The notes: generated by a model from the sequence alone, not told the origin. A stretch of 64,000 nt of DNA from Actinernus sp. WN-2022 (GCA_030867875.1 JAOWCC010000033.1:62001-126000), one strand, 5' to 3'; positions 35,901 through 45,359 are shown, numbered from the stretch's first letter. Program-made: numbers and translations.

Positions 35901-38609
35901 TGATTAACTAGGGCTAACTGACAACTGACAAATGGCCAAAAATTTAACTGACAACTGACATGTAGACCCCCCCCCCCCCCCCCGCCATTCAGACCCTCTT
36001 GAAGTAGTCAGGTTTTAAACTGCGAGCCATACTATTAAAAACTGTAAGCTTTGAGTATATAGTTTCGAAGAAAGAAATGTTGCTCATATTGACCATACGT
36101 ACATGTACTGTACATCTATCAGCCAAGGAATTAGTTCCTATTTTCATTTCTTTCTTATGTACAAATTATATATAGTTTCTTCATTTTGGATCCACCATTT
36201 GACAAGTATACTTGAGAAATGTTTGATGAAGTAAAATATGGCAAAGATTCGAGTGGTGCAATGTATTGTTTTTAAGAGAGTTCACTCTGTGTAACCGCAA
36301 TCAGTTTCTAGAATAATCGTTTTTTTCAACTGATCCACTTAATCTTTACAATCCTATATCAGGACACTGAAATGGTATAATAAATTATCTCTTTATTATA
36401 TGGCAGCTTCGTGGGCAGGCAAGACTCCAAGGGGACTCTGAATGCTGCAATCTGAATGCCCCGGTTGCTCAGCGGGCAAAAAAAATCATCTTGACCGCTC
36501 AAGATTTTCCTAATTCCTTCACAACCATTCGTAAACAAATGGCGATAAAACCCATACATTTTGAAAGAAAAAACGAAACTAAACAACTTGTCACATGAAG
36601 GCAAATACTAATTTAAAGTATATTTCTAATTTCCGGTTTTCGGCTAAAATTCAACTTTATAGAGCAAACTAAAGAAGCGGCTTTCCGACTCTCGCAAGTT
36701 CGATGAAAATGACTGCAGCAAAACCGAATGAATTGAACGTTAGAAGCTGGATTAGTGGATAAATAACTTTTTATATGTAGCTGTCAAATTAAATACACAA
36801 AAGCTGAAATTGCTGTACATGCAGACTTCCAAAAACACAATGAAAAGTTCAGCTACCTCAACGCTTCTAAAATCGCAGTACAAACAAATTATTCCGGCAA
36901 CACGCGCAAACTAACTTATAATTAGCACACAGTTTCATCAAAGAAATCAGATTGTTTTATTACATATGGGTTGAGAAATTCAGCATTCACATTTGGTAAC
37001 TGGCATATAACACGAGAGTGTTTACTAGAGTGTTTACTTACAAGTTTGTTCGTATTCTTCTACAGCTCATTTTGTCAAGTTTTTCAGCTTATCGTATCGC
37101 CACTTAACTCTAGACTCTAGTGATTTCAACGTGCCTGTTTTCAACTTTCAAATCTTCCACAAATATGCACATGTTTGTCTCCAGATAATGCCATTCGGGT
37201 TCTTGGTAAAGTTGTCATTGAAACTCAGTGCATCTCAAGTGAAGTACAGGTCAGTTTTCATCCATAAAAAGTATTTTTGATGTTGAAAAAAAAAACTGTT
37301 GTGAACACCACGAGTTCAACTTCAAGTAAAACTCGTCGGGTCTCGGTCTAATTTTAGCTTAATTTCTATTCGCTGTTCAGTTTACCACGAAGTGGGTTCC
37401 TGGCCGGCGCGTCAAAAAGTGTGTTTTTAGCACTATTTTCGCCATATAATAAAAACCTTATTAACCAAGCTTTTCCAAATTCGATAAAACCCATACATTT
37501 TGAAAGAAACTAAACAACTTGCAGCAAAAACGAATGAATTGATGCCAGGCTCGATGTAGGCACGATCCAAAGCTCGATCATGCAGACACGATGCCAGGCT
37601 CGATGCCAGGCTCGATCCAAAATCATTCAAGACTCGATCTAGGCTCCATGAAGGCACGATAGATGCACGATGAAAGGAATGCAGGCTCGCTATTCGAGCA
37701 TCGTGCATCAGCCATCGTGCATCGAGCGTTCCAGGAAGGCTCGATGCATGATGTATAACGCACGATGTACGTTGTGATGTTTTTGTTACGTGAGTGATCA
37801 CTAACACCGTGCGTGAGGCCTGGGATGCTAAAATTCAACTGTAATTCTTTTACGGCCTTTCAAAGTTGAGAACCAGAACATGTGGCCGTCAGTTTTCAAT
37901 TCCCTTTGGGGGCCTGGAGACTAGAACCTGTGACATGTATGTAGTAATGCATCCTTCCAATTCCAAACAAACATCTCTTATTTCTGTGACTCTTGAAAGC
38001 TGACACCACATATGGTAAATATCCAATGAAATGTCACCAAACTTGGTAAATTTACTAATTTCGATGTGTTCTTTCTTGTGATGGAGTTTATTTCATACTG
38101 ATTAGACTATAATAGGACATTTTCCTTTTTGAATTCATTTTCTTATTCAGATTTTTCAACTCCTTTGAGAATAGCAAGACAATGGTCTAAATTAAAGAAA
38201 CCGTGCAACGGATTCTGGTAGTTGTAGTAAAATGATGTCCAATTGATGTCCAATTCAAATAAATCTTACCCATTTTCAACCCCAAATCATTCATAGAACG
38301 AGTCTAAATACACCTGAGCTAAAGGAATAGTTTTGCACAATTTGTAAGGGCTTTTCAAGTGATCTTTCGAAGAGGTGGGGTATTCTGCAAATTATCTAGC
38401 CCAACTAATAAACTATCGTCAATTTGATTCAAACTTCAAAGTCATCATTACAACATGTAACTTCATTAAATATTTTCTTAAAAGTAGACAGACATCCACT
38501 TATGTATTTCACGTACCTGTCCAAGTGCTGGACCCAGAGGAGGAGAGGGAGTAGCTTTACCAGCAGCGATGTACGTTCTCAACACTCCACTGAGCTGCTT
38601 GGACGCCAT
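17755..38609 (-). CDS. MRPL11: Mitochondrial ribosomal protein L11, spliced gene (one exon not located)
   Basis: Three pieces match the L11 family in order on the minus strand. Exon 1 (38609-38517) encodes M-A-S-K and the [16 protein letters not shown] motif that bacterial and mitochondrial L11 share at the N terminus. Exon 2 (28659-28568) encodes G-I-N-I-A-Q-F-C-K. The last exon (17930-17755) encodes [15 protein letters not shown] and the [11 protein letters not shown] signature, then stop. L11 binds the GTPase-centre RNA of the large mitoribosomal subunit. The exon carrying the central F-T-F / P-P-x-x-Y-F-L-K region was not found between exon 2 and the last exon. Exon 2 has two apparent 2-base deletions (see findings), so the locus is either broken or carries consensus errors. 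Confidence 0.82.
18481..18720 (+). repeat. 64-bp tandem repeat in the MRPL11 intron
   Basis: Units begin ACACCCTCTGCCCTGTG at 18481, 18545 and 18616, with a degenerate start near 18648. They share GGTTTACTGAACACTACAG. Confidence 0.75.
23113..23205 (+). repeat. Candidate tRNA-derived SINE head
   Basis: TGGTCTAGCGG (A-box-like) and GGGTTCTATTCC (B-box-like) lie about 60 bases apart. No full cloverleaf can be drawn. Confidence 0.35.
23370..23440 (+). repeat. LINE-like 3' tail fragment
   Basis: The stretch CACCTGAAGTAGGCTAGTTT followed by G-G-C-T-A-G-C-C-G-A-A-A-T-A-T resembles tail sequences I associate with invertebrate LINEs. No coding part remains. Confidence 0.35.
25167..26625 (+). repeat. 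81-bp minisatellite, about 18 units, open in one frame over 12
   Basis: The unit contains TATTCTACTTCCAGATAAC, CAGTTCAAAATGAACTGAC and ATGCGTTTAAAATTATATTA. Most units are 81 bp (27 codons), so 25167-26126 reads as a 319-residue protein of near-identical repeats. At the 13th unit GGAAGA becomes GGATGA and the frame stops. Each unit carries a polypyrimidine-CAG that looks like a 3' splice site. The coding appearance follows from a unit length divisible by three; I do not call a gene. Confidence 0.9.
26781..27101 (-). pseudogene. Unrecognised coding-like fragment in the TIR element
   Basis: 106 codons open on the minus strand, with a protein-like composition ([19 protein letters not shown]). 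No family is recognised. It lies just inside the right end of the 24.29-27.37 kb element and may be the relic of a gene carried by the autonomous relative. Confidence 0.25.
27500..28120. repeat. Short tandem motifs in the MRPL11 intron
   Basis: AACCAGTTCAAAA-type units recur at 27515-27600. TAAATTAGTGA blocks with nearby CTCACAGGACCAT or GTAGCTC recur at 27770-28030. Confidence 0.55.
28568..28659 (-). CDS. MRPL11: MRPL11 exon 2, with two apparent 2-base deletions
   Basis: The acceptor is ATTCAG ending at 28660 and the donor GTATGT begins at 28567. The [10 protein letters not shown] block is in one frame; the later V-P-V-P-T-I-I-K block is in another. The exon is 92 bases, while an intact phase 0-0 exon fitting the family would be 96, so four bases seem missing. 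One gap is at the start (AG where AGAG is expected) and one in the middle (CATC where CATATC is expected). Confidence 0.72.
29866..30950 (-). pseudogene. Ulp1-like (C48) cysteine protease domain, frameshifted
   Basis: The frame 30950-30685 continues that of the transposase and encodes a lead-in (V-C-S-A-F-V-I-P). After a frameshift near 30690 the frame 30642-29866 carries the protease core. There, H-W (K-H-W-F-L-L) would supply the catalytic His, L-D-S the Asp, and [12 protein letters not shown] the oxyanion Gln and nucleophile Cys. Ulp1-family enzymes cleave SUMO-like modifiers and are carried by several eukaryotic transposons. The domain looks intact but is cut off from its N terminus by the stop and the frameshift. 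Confidence 0.72.
30951..32951 (-). CDS. DDE transposase-like protein (superfamily uncertain)
   Basis: 666 residues. The basic N terminus (1-75, Lys/Arg-rich) may bind DNA. A Cys/His-rich segment at 230-280 (C-L-C-Q-Q-H, C-D-C, C-K-D-C) looks zinc-binding. The core has Q-F-D-F-S-E-N-Y (D376), [12 protein letters not shown] (D463) and [11 protein letters not shown] (D506). These are placed and spaced like the acidic residues of an RNase H-fold transposase. The acidic Ser/Glu tail repeats E-C-C-S-S-H/Q-E/A. It stops at TAA (30953-30951) where the sister repeats have Glu, and the same frame stays open past it into the Ulp1 region, so the stop looks like a mutation. I cannot assign the superfamily with confidence. 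Confidence 0.7.
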   Translation of the reverse strand: MVKTGEKRKRSWSAYLNQVKNDTKRYIQYKEKDKLRKRLERKNKAVSPSEAEQIRQKCKEQVCLHRYKKKLSSIKTRVEQLHEDCDYVYKFEQALGKATGKVKTCLPAGPRKKVAVIRKLADSYGILSIEKKTCKDAGNKQLPQSVVKCIQDFYLVDSISRQAPGMRDYVIVRSHGKKTKLQKRHLMWSLKETYAMFKKENSDCEIGLSKFSSLRPCNVLLSSKMPRNVCLCQQHDNIRLLCDCLGKEIPSFPQYSGSFVDAFVCDSNNESCMTGECKDCPDFLEEMKEEAPLDEITWYQWERVTQEVPGKKGKAASLTKKMLKVHKEGTVEAALQSLDTKMPPFLKHVFIKRNQARFFQEKIKNLKPEEAVVQFDFSENYMYTCLQQDEIQSAYYNQEQVTLFTVAVWTKDLSCNTICTSHVIVSDDRSHEKKSVAVFMNKVLNTFVKENHPGVNEVHMFSDGPSSQFKNKFIAQLLNSLTQSLHLHVRLFWHYFATSHGKGAVDGIGGTVKRMVWTAVSTRKVQPVVNAKAFADVAKECCKTSITLITANEINKTSEALDLYQCFKRAKAIPGISKFHCMYAVQPGTMKFLTHSYQKTGIEVLLGESDDESEYSGEDECCSSHEDDNNGEGKCSAEDECCSSQAENNSNDQSSDDDKSEYSGED
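33621..35271. other. AT-rich intron sequence, no gene seen
   Basis: Two repeated blocks of ATATTTACTCT(A/T)TAATAATG type (about 33898-34040) are the only structure noted. Confidence 0.4.
35272..35450 (+). repeat. GCTCGATG-rich degenerate repeat, block 1
   Basis: Irregular units based on AGGCTCGAT and GGCACGAT. A second block of the same kind lies at 37545-37760. Confidence 0.65.
35472..35592. mobile_element. Foldback MITE with 9-bp target duplication (MULE-like)
   Basis: 121 bp forming an almost perfect hairpin with arms of about 57 bp around CTTCCGT. The ends are TACCCTGGGTTCCAGAGG and its complement. Flanks are GTCACTACA at 35463-35471 and 35593-35601. A 9-bp duplication fits the Mutator superfamily. 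Confidence 0.82.
35755..35985 (+). repeat. AACTGACAACTGACAAA microrepeat and poly-C tract
   Basis: Repeated ACTGACAA units over about 200 bp ending in a run of about 19 C residues near 35967-35983. Confidence 0.8.
36420..37545. repeat. Direct repeat pair in the MRPL11 intron
   Basis: CGATAAAACCCATACATTTT with following G-A-A-A-G-A-A and A-A-A-C-A-A-C-T-T occurs near 36541 and again near 37481. Between them no gene is seen. Confidence 0.55.
37545..37760 (+). repeat. GCTCGATG-rich degenerate repeat, block 2
   Basis: The same motif family as 35272-35450 (AGGCTCGATGCCAGGCTCGA and variants). Confidence 0.65.
38517..38609 (-). CDS. MRPL11: MRPL11 exon 1 with start codon
   Basis: 31 codons, ATG at 38609-38607, donor GTACGT at 38516-38511. 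It holds the proline-rich loop of L11 ([11 protein letters not shown]). The N terminus is short, so little cleavable mitochondrial presequence is encoded; L11 N termini often act as import signals themselves. Confidence 0.88.
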
Positions 38610-39399
38610 CTTGGATCGTGAAGTGGGCCAGCAACAATGTTAGTCAGCGTTCTTTGTCCACAGGCAGCCCAAATCAAAGTTCGGGGTCTGGGAACTAGAG
38701 GTACGTATTAGGGCACACCGCGGCCACACACAGCGGTCAAACGTCTGCGCGTGCGTATTACGGTCACATTTCCCGCGCAAAATTACCTTAAAACGTATTA
38801 AAGTGAACTTCTACCCGAAAAAGTTAAGAAAAATACGTGAAAGTTAAGCTTTTTATTTTCACAGTCGACGAGAAATTGAACAAACTTCAAACTGTGAGTT
38901 TACCCAAAATTTTCGTAATTTACCAAAGAAGTTCTCAAGGTTTGAAAGCGGGTTTGTGAACAGTGACGGCCGCCGGCTCGCTTTGAATTTGATTTGGAAA
39001 CGTTGTTGTTGCACCGCGGCAAAACGGTATGCTCCGCTGGCCAAAAGAACGAAGGCTCTGCTATCAAATACAAATTACCGAGGGTTTCAACTTTTTTAGT
39101 AAATAATTTTATTGCTTAGTAAACTCACAATGAATTACAAATTAAGAAAACTTCAACCTGTTAAAGTCTTAGGCTTAGCTTTTAAGTAGTTTTCTTAGTT
39201 TTTGACAAAACAGTTCACAAATGAATACTTTTAAGCAGAAACGTTAAAATCACGGCATGTGCCTGTTGTTTCTTTTCAGTTTTCGCGGGAAACTGGGGGC
39301 GGCCGCGCGCGGACAAGAAATAGCAAATACGCATGCGCGTGACGTTTTGCCGCGGTGTGGTATTAGGGTGGCAGGTGGCCGTCACCACCAAAAATACAA
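38610..39399. promoter_or_regulatory. Probable MRPL11 promoter region
   Basis: The first 200 bases upstream of the ATG are richer in G, C and CpG than the surroundings. Beyond about 38850 the sequence is AT-rich with no gene supported. No specific transcription-factor site is claimed. Confidence 0.35.
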
Positions 39400-39545
39400 G
39401 GGGTATAGAATGGTCAAATCCGAGATTCGCCGAGACGCCGAGACCCTTGTTTCAAAATCAGAGACTCATTTGAAACGCCGAGATTTCGAGCCTTGCTTGA
39501 ATTTTGCCGAGGCTCACGATTTTTTGAGGGATCATTCTATACCCC
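39400..39545. mobile_element. Short MITE with GGGGTATAGAATG ends
   Basis: 146 bp bounded by GGGGTATAGAATGGTC and GATCATTCTATACCCC. It is followed by TTTTTAGGGT-type microrepeats to about 39745 and AACGATCCAACT-type repeats at about 39810-39970. Confidence 0.6.
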
Positions 39546-40185
39546 TAATGCCGGAGGGGTTCTTCCTCTATTCGGCTGGTAGGGGTGATCGTCGTATTTT
39601 TTTAGGGTTTGAAATTGGCGATTTAGTATTTTTTAGGGGTTGTCCAAGCGAAACCCATGTTTCAGGGTGACTTTTAGACCATGAGGTACATTTTAGGGTG
39701 GGAAATTTTTCACGGTTTGATATTTTTTAGGGTATTTTTCGAGGTTTTTCGACGGTCACCCCTACCCTTTTTACCTTGAAGAACCACCCCCCGGTAAAAA
39801 ACCAAACTGAAAACGATCCAACTTAAACACAAACGATCCAACTGCCGCTGTCGAAATGATCCAACTAATTATCAAATGATCAATACAAAAGACGAATGAG
39901 TCCAACTCTCTTATGTCAAATGGAAAAGACAAAACTGAAATGGTCCAACCTAAACGCAAACGATCCAACGTAAACACGATTGGTTTAGCGTGATTTCAAA
40001 ACAGTCAAATGGAACAGTCGACCGGGGTCTCCATGACGTCACAACTAGAGAACTATAGTCATATAGTTAACGTTATCGTTCTGTTATATTTCAGGTTGAA
40101 TATTTGTCTAATCACTACTCATTGTCTATGAAGAGACTTGATATTCAGAAGACAACGTGACACAATCGCCAAGCGAAACCTCAAC

Positions 40186-40374
40186 ATGCCGGAAGTTGAA
40201 TGTCCAATCGAAGGTTGCACCTATGTCACTGCTGACGTGGACGGTATCATCGCTGCAGCACTCATCACTGCTCACGCTACCATCCACAACACAGCCTTGA
40301 CCCAGGCGGCCGCTGCCAAAGTGGAAAAAGTCAAGAGGCCAACAATCTCGTCCGCTGGCACTAGCGAAGAATGG
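40186..40374 (+). pseudogene. LTR-retrotransposon gag-like N-terminal fragment
   Basis: The frame from M-P-E-V-E-C-P-I-E-G-C-T-Y runs through T-A-H-A-T-I-H to G-T-S-E-E-W. The C-x4-C and H-x3-H residues make a C2H2-like finger. I recognise this as the start of gag-type proteins of cnidarian LTR retrotransposons. It is cut at 40374 by an unrelated LINE tail. Confidence 0.6.
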
Positions 40375-40652
40375 ACATACTTCATATCCACAACATCGCA
40401 CCAAAATATATCAAACTATTTTTTTCATTCCGGGCTAGCACATACAATCTTAGGGGAGATATGATTCTTCAGTTGCCAAACTGTAAGTCTAAGTATTTTC
40501 ATAATTCTTTTACTTACATAATAGTTAGTCTATGGAATAGCCTACCTAACGAATTTCGTATTATTTCTTTCCCGATTATTTTCAAATCTAAAATAGATAA
40601 ACTTGCGTTATCATCAATGGCACATGCTGCTATTAGCATGCGTGTTACCTAG
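40375..40652 (+). pseudogene. LINE ORF C-terminal fragment
   Basis: Y-N-L-R-G-D, L-P-N-C-K-S-K-Y-F and S-L-W-N-S-L-P-N-E-F-R are the closing blocks of many invertebrate LINE reverse-transcriptase proteins. It joins directly to the gag fragment, and simple (TTA)/(ATC) repeats follow to about 40920, where BEL/Pao sequence resumes. It is therefore a 5'-truncated LINE inserted into the retrotransposon. Confidence 0.65.
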
Positions 40653-40978
40653 ATACATTTTACCTTAGCGAGCTAGCGCGATATTTAGAAATACTTTACA
40701 TTTATTATTATTGATTATTGTTGTTGTTGATATCATTATCATTAATATTACTAGTATTATCTAATTGTAAATAAGCAAACATAATTGATTGTATTCTTAG
40801 AATTTAATATCAAATTTTCATCCTCTATCTTAATTAGTTGACTGCACGTACACATTGTAAACGAACTTATGCTCATTAGTGACTATACGTGGTTAAATAA
40901 ATTACTACTACTACCACTCTTGTTACGTTAGGTAGATCCACACCCAGAGTGCCTGGTGGACCGTCCAGAGAAACAGCG

Positions 40979-41437
40979 AATTCCCGTCACCGATTTGAGT
41001 TCGTCCAAAGTATTACAAACAACTTTTGGAAAAGATGGACGAGAGAATACTTTCCAAGCCTTATCATCAGACAAAATAGCATACAGCACATCGTAATGTC
41101 AGTCCAGGAGACATTGTCCTCATTCAAGATTCAAAACTAGCGATGGCGACTTGGAAAAATATCAAGATCATATACAGGGAATGATGGCAAAGTTCGAAAG
41201 GTTGAAGTAAGATACAATAATCCTAAACCGAGTGAAGACGTAACAAAATACGAGGGAATCGAAGTTATGTTACTGTAGAAAGACCAGTACATCGATTGGT
41301 CGTTATACTTCCCACAGAAGCTATCACGGACACTTTAACTACAGAACATTTGATTCAAATTTACTTCTGATCGAAACTGTAATGAACTATGTGCTTACTT
41401 TACTGAACTCTGATAACCCTTTTTACAGGAGGGGGAG
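40979..41437 (+). pseudogene. BEL/Pao retrotransposon pol C-terminal (DUF5641-like), frameshifted
   Basis: N-N-F-W-K-R-W-T-R-E-Y-F-P-S-L starts the domain; frameshifts then scatter the rest over other frames. It is followed by the purine run AGGAGGGGGAG (41427-41437), a polypurine tract, and TGT, the expected LTR start. Confidence 0.65.
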
Positions 41438-41920
41438 TGTATCGTTCTAAAATATAATTGAAACATAGCGCTCCAATGGCGAACTCGTGGATGTAAAGTG
41501 TATTTTAGTGTGTTCTCAAGAGTAAACATGTGGAAGTGTTCAAGTTCAAGTTATTTTTCCTGTTGTCTTAGCCTGTGTAGCCTGTAAAATCACGTAACCA
41601 ATGACGTCATCGTTACGACCTCACCACTAAGTGATTTATGGGGACCCAATACCATGTCTGTCAAAGTTTGAGCTGCCTGCCCTTAGAAATTAGGGAGATA
41701 TCGGTATGTAATCAAAATCACGTGACCGATGCAGGCTCTTAAAATAACTGGGTAGAAGGTAATGCCTTTACATTCGATTTACATAAACCAACAGCAAACG
41801 GTTAGACCTTCACGTCTTCTCGGACAAGGACGTAAAATCGTAGGACTAAGTCAACAGAAGACTACTGAGCTACATGTTCGCGGTAAACGTGTTACCCTCT
41901 ATAAATACTGACTTTGTTTA
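41438..41920 (+). repeat. LTR of the BEL/Pao-type remnant, copy 1
   Basis: It begins TGTATCG right after the polypurine tract. The block from AATGGCGAACTCGTGGATGT to TATAAATACTGACTTT recurs at 44203-44297 plus 44664-44955. A TATAAA box lies near 41900. The 3' limit is set only by the point where the two copies stop matching. Confidence 0.6.
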
Positions 41921-42360
41921 TGCAACCGGGCCCAGGTCCGTACCCAACCTAAGGGATATATACCAGTTGACATATTCACAAACGTGAAGTTTAACAAAGT
42001 TTCCATTGTTGGTATGGCTCAGTTACATAAGGAGAAGTTAAAGTGACACTACGATCAAATTTTGAAATATCAATGTTTCTGCATATTCATAAAGTAGAGT
42101 TGCTATGTTATTAGCGGAGAGGAACGGTTTAGGGAGAAACGGCTAAAAATAACTAGGAGGGCAAGAGAAATGTCCAGAAAAACTAGGAAGGCAGGAGAAT
42201 TTAGTATACAGGGAGGAGGGGAAAAATGGGATATACATTCATACTCTAGGGAGAAATGTTTAAAACTCACTAGGGAGGAGGGAGATTTCACTACGCGTTC
42301 CTCTCCACTCTATTACTACCAGTCCTCAGTGGAAATATTAATAGAAGTCAGAAATCTTAC

Positions 42361-42718
42361 CCACCTCTTCATGCTTTCGTTTCTCTGACCTCGAGCGGCT
42401 GGCGACTCTGATCTTCTGGGGAGGTTTATGGAGGAATATTGTTGGCACCGCATCTGGTGTTAAATTTCTCTTTCTCTTTGAGGCGCCAACTAACCTATTT
42501 TGGAGCTCAGAAGAATCAGTGAAACAGCTTTGCTCGAAATGAGCTCCACACACATACACATTGTTTAGAAGGTTTTTCAAAGGGCGGCCGATTGCCACTA
42601 CCCATTGATTACGAATTGTTTTACGATTCTTTCCGGGCAATGTGTGAAAACTATAAAGCTTCGAACCTTTTAGTACCTTCGATTGATTGGAACATCCGAA
42701 AACAGCACAGTGAGGCAT
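42361..42718 (-). CDS. THAP-domain exon
   Basis: It starts at M-P-H-C (ATG at 42718). The C2CH zinc finger is C4-x4-C9, then W-V and R at the usual places, C-G-A-H-F for the last ligands, and A-V-P-T-I-F as the closing AVPTIF box: a full THAP DNA-binding domain of about 85 residues. Translation in this exon runs to a donor, GTAAGAT, at 42360-42354, so a downstream exon is expected to the left. It may be a host THAP gene or a domesticated or intact transposase N terminus; nothing decisive follows within 400 bp. Confidence 0.78.
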
Positions 42719-42990
42719 TTTTCTTTCGAGTTTAATGAAGGATGGGGACAAATTTACAAGCCTCTATATCTCTCGGTCTCCGCGGCAAGCTTCACACGTC
42801 TTCACAGCAACAAAATGTCCGCCATCTTCGAAAGCCGTGCAACACTTTGACGTCACAATTTCCCAGCATTCCGTGCGCCAAAGAAAATGGCGGGCCCCGG
42901 GAAGCTTGAATCGCAAAACAACCAAATTAAATCGCTTGGCATTCGTAAAATTGACAGACTTGTCAATTTTAAACCCTCAAAGTGGATTAA
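42719..42990 (-). promoter_or_regulatory. Likely promoter of the THAP gene
   Basis: A GC-richer stretch upstream of the ATG. It holds a CRE-like TGACGTCA at about 42850 and AAAATGGCGGG near 42890. Confidence 0.4.
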
Positions 42991-43519
42991 GGTAACATTC
43001 ATGTTTTATTTAAGAGCAATACTATTTTATAGCCGAGATTCCCTTTAAAAGAAAATTGATAGGATGTTGGCTACACTGCTTAAGCTGAGAGACAAATAGT
43101 TTGCACAGTTTGTGACGTCTTGTAGCTAGTGTAGGGATTTCAGCTTTTAAGAGGGTATCATAGCTATAAAGAGGATATATAGTGCGAAATGCTCTTTTTG
43201 GATACTTTCAAGTTTAAGTGACTAATACTTTGGGTTGGCTATGCACTGACATACTTTGGGATGTCTATGGATGGAGGATTCTAAGACAGGCCTAATGATA
43301 CTAAGGTATTACATACCGTACATACATACATACATAGTTTACATACATGCACATGGTTATTGAAGATGCAAACTGTATATAACATTGTAGATACAGTAAG
43401 AGCAAGATCAGCAAAGTAAGAACGTACAGATAAACTAGAAAAGGCATCTTGAAAGAAGTTAACCCAATTATAACACAAGGCAGAGGAACAATGCCCATCT
43501 TAAACAAGCAAGAACAAAC

Positions 43520-43691
43520 TGGGGAAAGCATTTTTTACAAATCAGGCTTTGACGAGTGGAATTCCCTCCGATCCGAAATACGAGATTCGAACTCATTAGC
43601 CAATTTTAAAGCGCAGTTTACCCTTTCACTTTTTAGATTTCTTGTTGATAAACATTTTTATCAATTTTTAGTTATCATTGTTATTAATTAG
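43520..43691 (+). pseudogene. LINE ORF C-terminal fragment
   Basis: D-E-W-N-S-L-R-S-E-I-R and N-F-K-A-Q-F are LINE end blocks like those at 40375-40652. A TTATTATTATTAT tail follows at about 43791. Confidence 0.55.
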
Positions 43692-43855
43692 TTGTAAGTA
43701 TCCTATCGAAACTTTATTTTACTTTATTAGTTATGTTACGCAGGGCCTCATTGAAAAACTCCTCGGAGATATGAGCACCCTGTCTAAGCATAGTTATTAT
43801 TATTATGTAGAAACTCTGACTTAATAAAATATGAGTACAGTTAACGATTTGTATA

Positions 43856-44017
43856 GGTAATCAAATGGGGACGAGTTAAATTAGGGATAAATTTCACGCG
43901 TGTTTGTTATAAACTCGAAGTACTTTCCCGAGCCACTTCTGCGAGGGAAATTACGTAGATTTTGACAAACACAAGTGACATTTATCCCTAATTTCACGAG
44001 TCACTATTTAATTACCC
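43856..44017. mobile_element. MITE with about 52-bp inverted ends
   Basis: GGTAATCAAATGGGGACGAG at the left and its mirrored, imperfect partner ending TTTAATTACC at the right. ATTAGGGATAAAT occurs in both arms. No clear target duplication. Confidence 0.6.
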
Positions 44018-44195
44018 ATTAATATTATGGAGAGAAAATTACGATCCAGAAAAACATAATTTTAAGCGCGCGTAGGCGGCGTTTGAAATTTCACATGCGA
44101 AATTACAAATTACGCGTGAAATTTCAAGTTGAAATTAGCGACTAATCTGTCCTTTATGGTATTAGACACGAAATAGTATGGCTAGTTATATTAAA

Positions 44196-44955
44196 CAGCG
44201 CCCAAATGGCGAACTCGTGGATGTAAAGTGTATTTGAATGTGTTCTCAAGAGTAAACATGTGGAAGTGTTCAAAGTTCAAGTTATTATTGCTGTTGTCCA
44301 AAGTATTATAAACAACGTTTGGAAAAGATGGACGAGAGAATACTTTCCAAGCCTTATCATCAGACAAAATGGCATACAGCACATCGTAATGTCAGTCGAG
44401 GAGACATTTTCCTCAATCAAGATTCAAACCTAGTGAGAGGCCAATGGCGACTTGGAAAAATATCAAGATCATACAGAGGGAATGATGGCAAAGTTCGAAA
44501 GGTTGAAGTAAGATACAAGAATCCTAAACCGGGTGAAGACGTAACAAAATATGAGGGAAGAGGTTATGTTACATTACATCGATTGGACACGGAAACTTAT
44601 AACTACAGAACATTTGATTCCGATTTACTTCTGATCTAACCTTTAATGAACTCTGTGCTCCACTAAGTGATTTTTGGGCACCCAATAGCATGTCTGTCAA
44701 ACTTTGAGCTGCCTGCCCATTAGAAATTAGGGAGATATCGGCATGTACTCAAAATCACGTGACCGACGCAGGGTCTTAAAATAACTGGGTAGAAGGTAAT
44801 GCCTTTACATTCGATTTACATAATCCAACAGCAAACGGTTAGACCTTCACGTCTTCTCGGACAAGGACGTAAAATCGTAGGACTAAGTCAACAGAAGACT
44901 ACTGAGCTACATGTTCGCGGTAAACGTGTTACCCTTTATAAATAGTGACTTTAGT
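44196..44955 (+). mobile_element. Deletion derivative of the BEL/Pao-type element, copy 2
   Basis: LTR sequence (44196-44297) joins straight to the pol C terminus at TGTCCAAAGTATTA. After the coding end it jumps to the middle of the LTR (44664 on). Both joints lie at short shared sequence, so this is an element with two internal deletions. It matches copy 1 at 41.0-41.9 kb closely. Confidence 0.65.
44319..44639 (+). pseudogene. BEL/Pao pol C-terminal domain (DUF5641-like), open frame
   Basis: 106 residues: K-W-H-T-A-H-R-N-V, G-D-I-F-L, R-G-Q-W-R-L-G-K-I, N-D-G-K-V-R-K-V-E-V-R-Y and a final Y-V-T-L-H-R-L. The G-D-x-x-L, R-G-x-W-x-x-G and D-G-x-V-R blocks are the DUF5641 signature at the end of BEL/Pao pol proteins. 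The rest of pol is missing. Confidence 0.72.
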
Positions 44956-45002
44956 AGTATATAAACTAGCGGTTCTGGCGCAGTATCAACGCATTCAATT
45001 AT

Positions 45003-45185
45003 ATGCCAATTTTTCTAACCACTCACCCCCCGCCGCATTCGTTTGGACTTTGTAGACCACAAAATGCCACCGTAATCTACCCGGCAGTTCCTATGCTACT
45101 ACAGTTACGTAGATGGGAGATGGATGCATTTCGTTGTGGTTCGGACCGACATTTTGGACAACTTAAGTATCTATTAGAGGAGTGA
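45003..45185 (+). CDS. Small unknown protein at the left of the virus-like block
   Basis: 60 codons beginning M-P-I-F-L; no domain recognised. A TATATAAA box lies about 45 bases upstream (44956-44965), just where the retrotransposon match ends. It may be the first gene of the virus-like element; coding status is uncertain. Confidence 0.3.
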   Translation: MPIFLTTHPPPHSFGLCRPQNATVIYPAVPMLLQLRRWEMDAFRCGSDRHFGQLKYLLEE

Positions 45186-45359
45186 TTAGTATGCAGTATA
45201 TCCACCCATGGTACTAACGTATATTCTTTATTTCACGATATTAACGTACGTTGTTACCTTAGTACACATTAATACCGCACAGATTAGACGTATTCCTGCT
45301 ATACAGATTAGACAAGCGAACGTGATTGAAGAACCTAAACGTAGACGCCACGACTAAGC

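Noticed and set aside
39257..39670. 137-residue plus-strand frame
   Set aside because: It crosses a MITE and TTTTTAGGGT microrepeats, with no domain.
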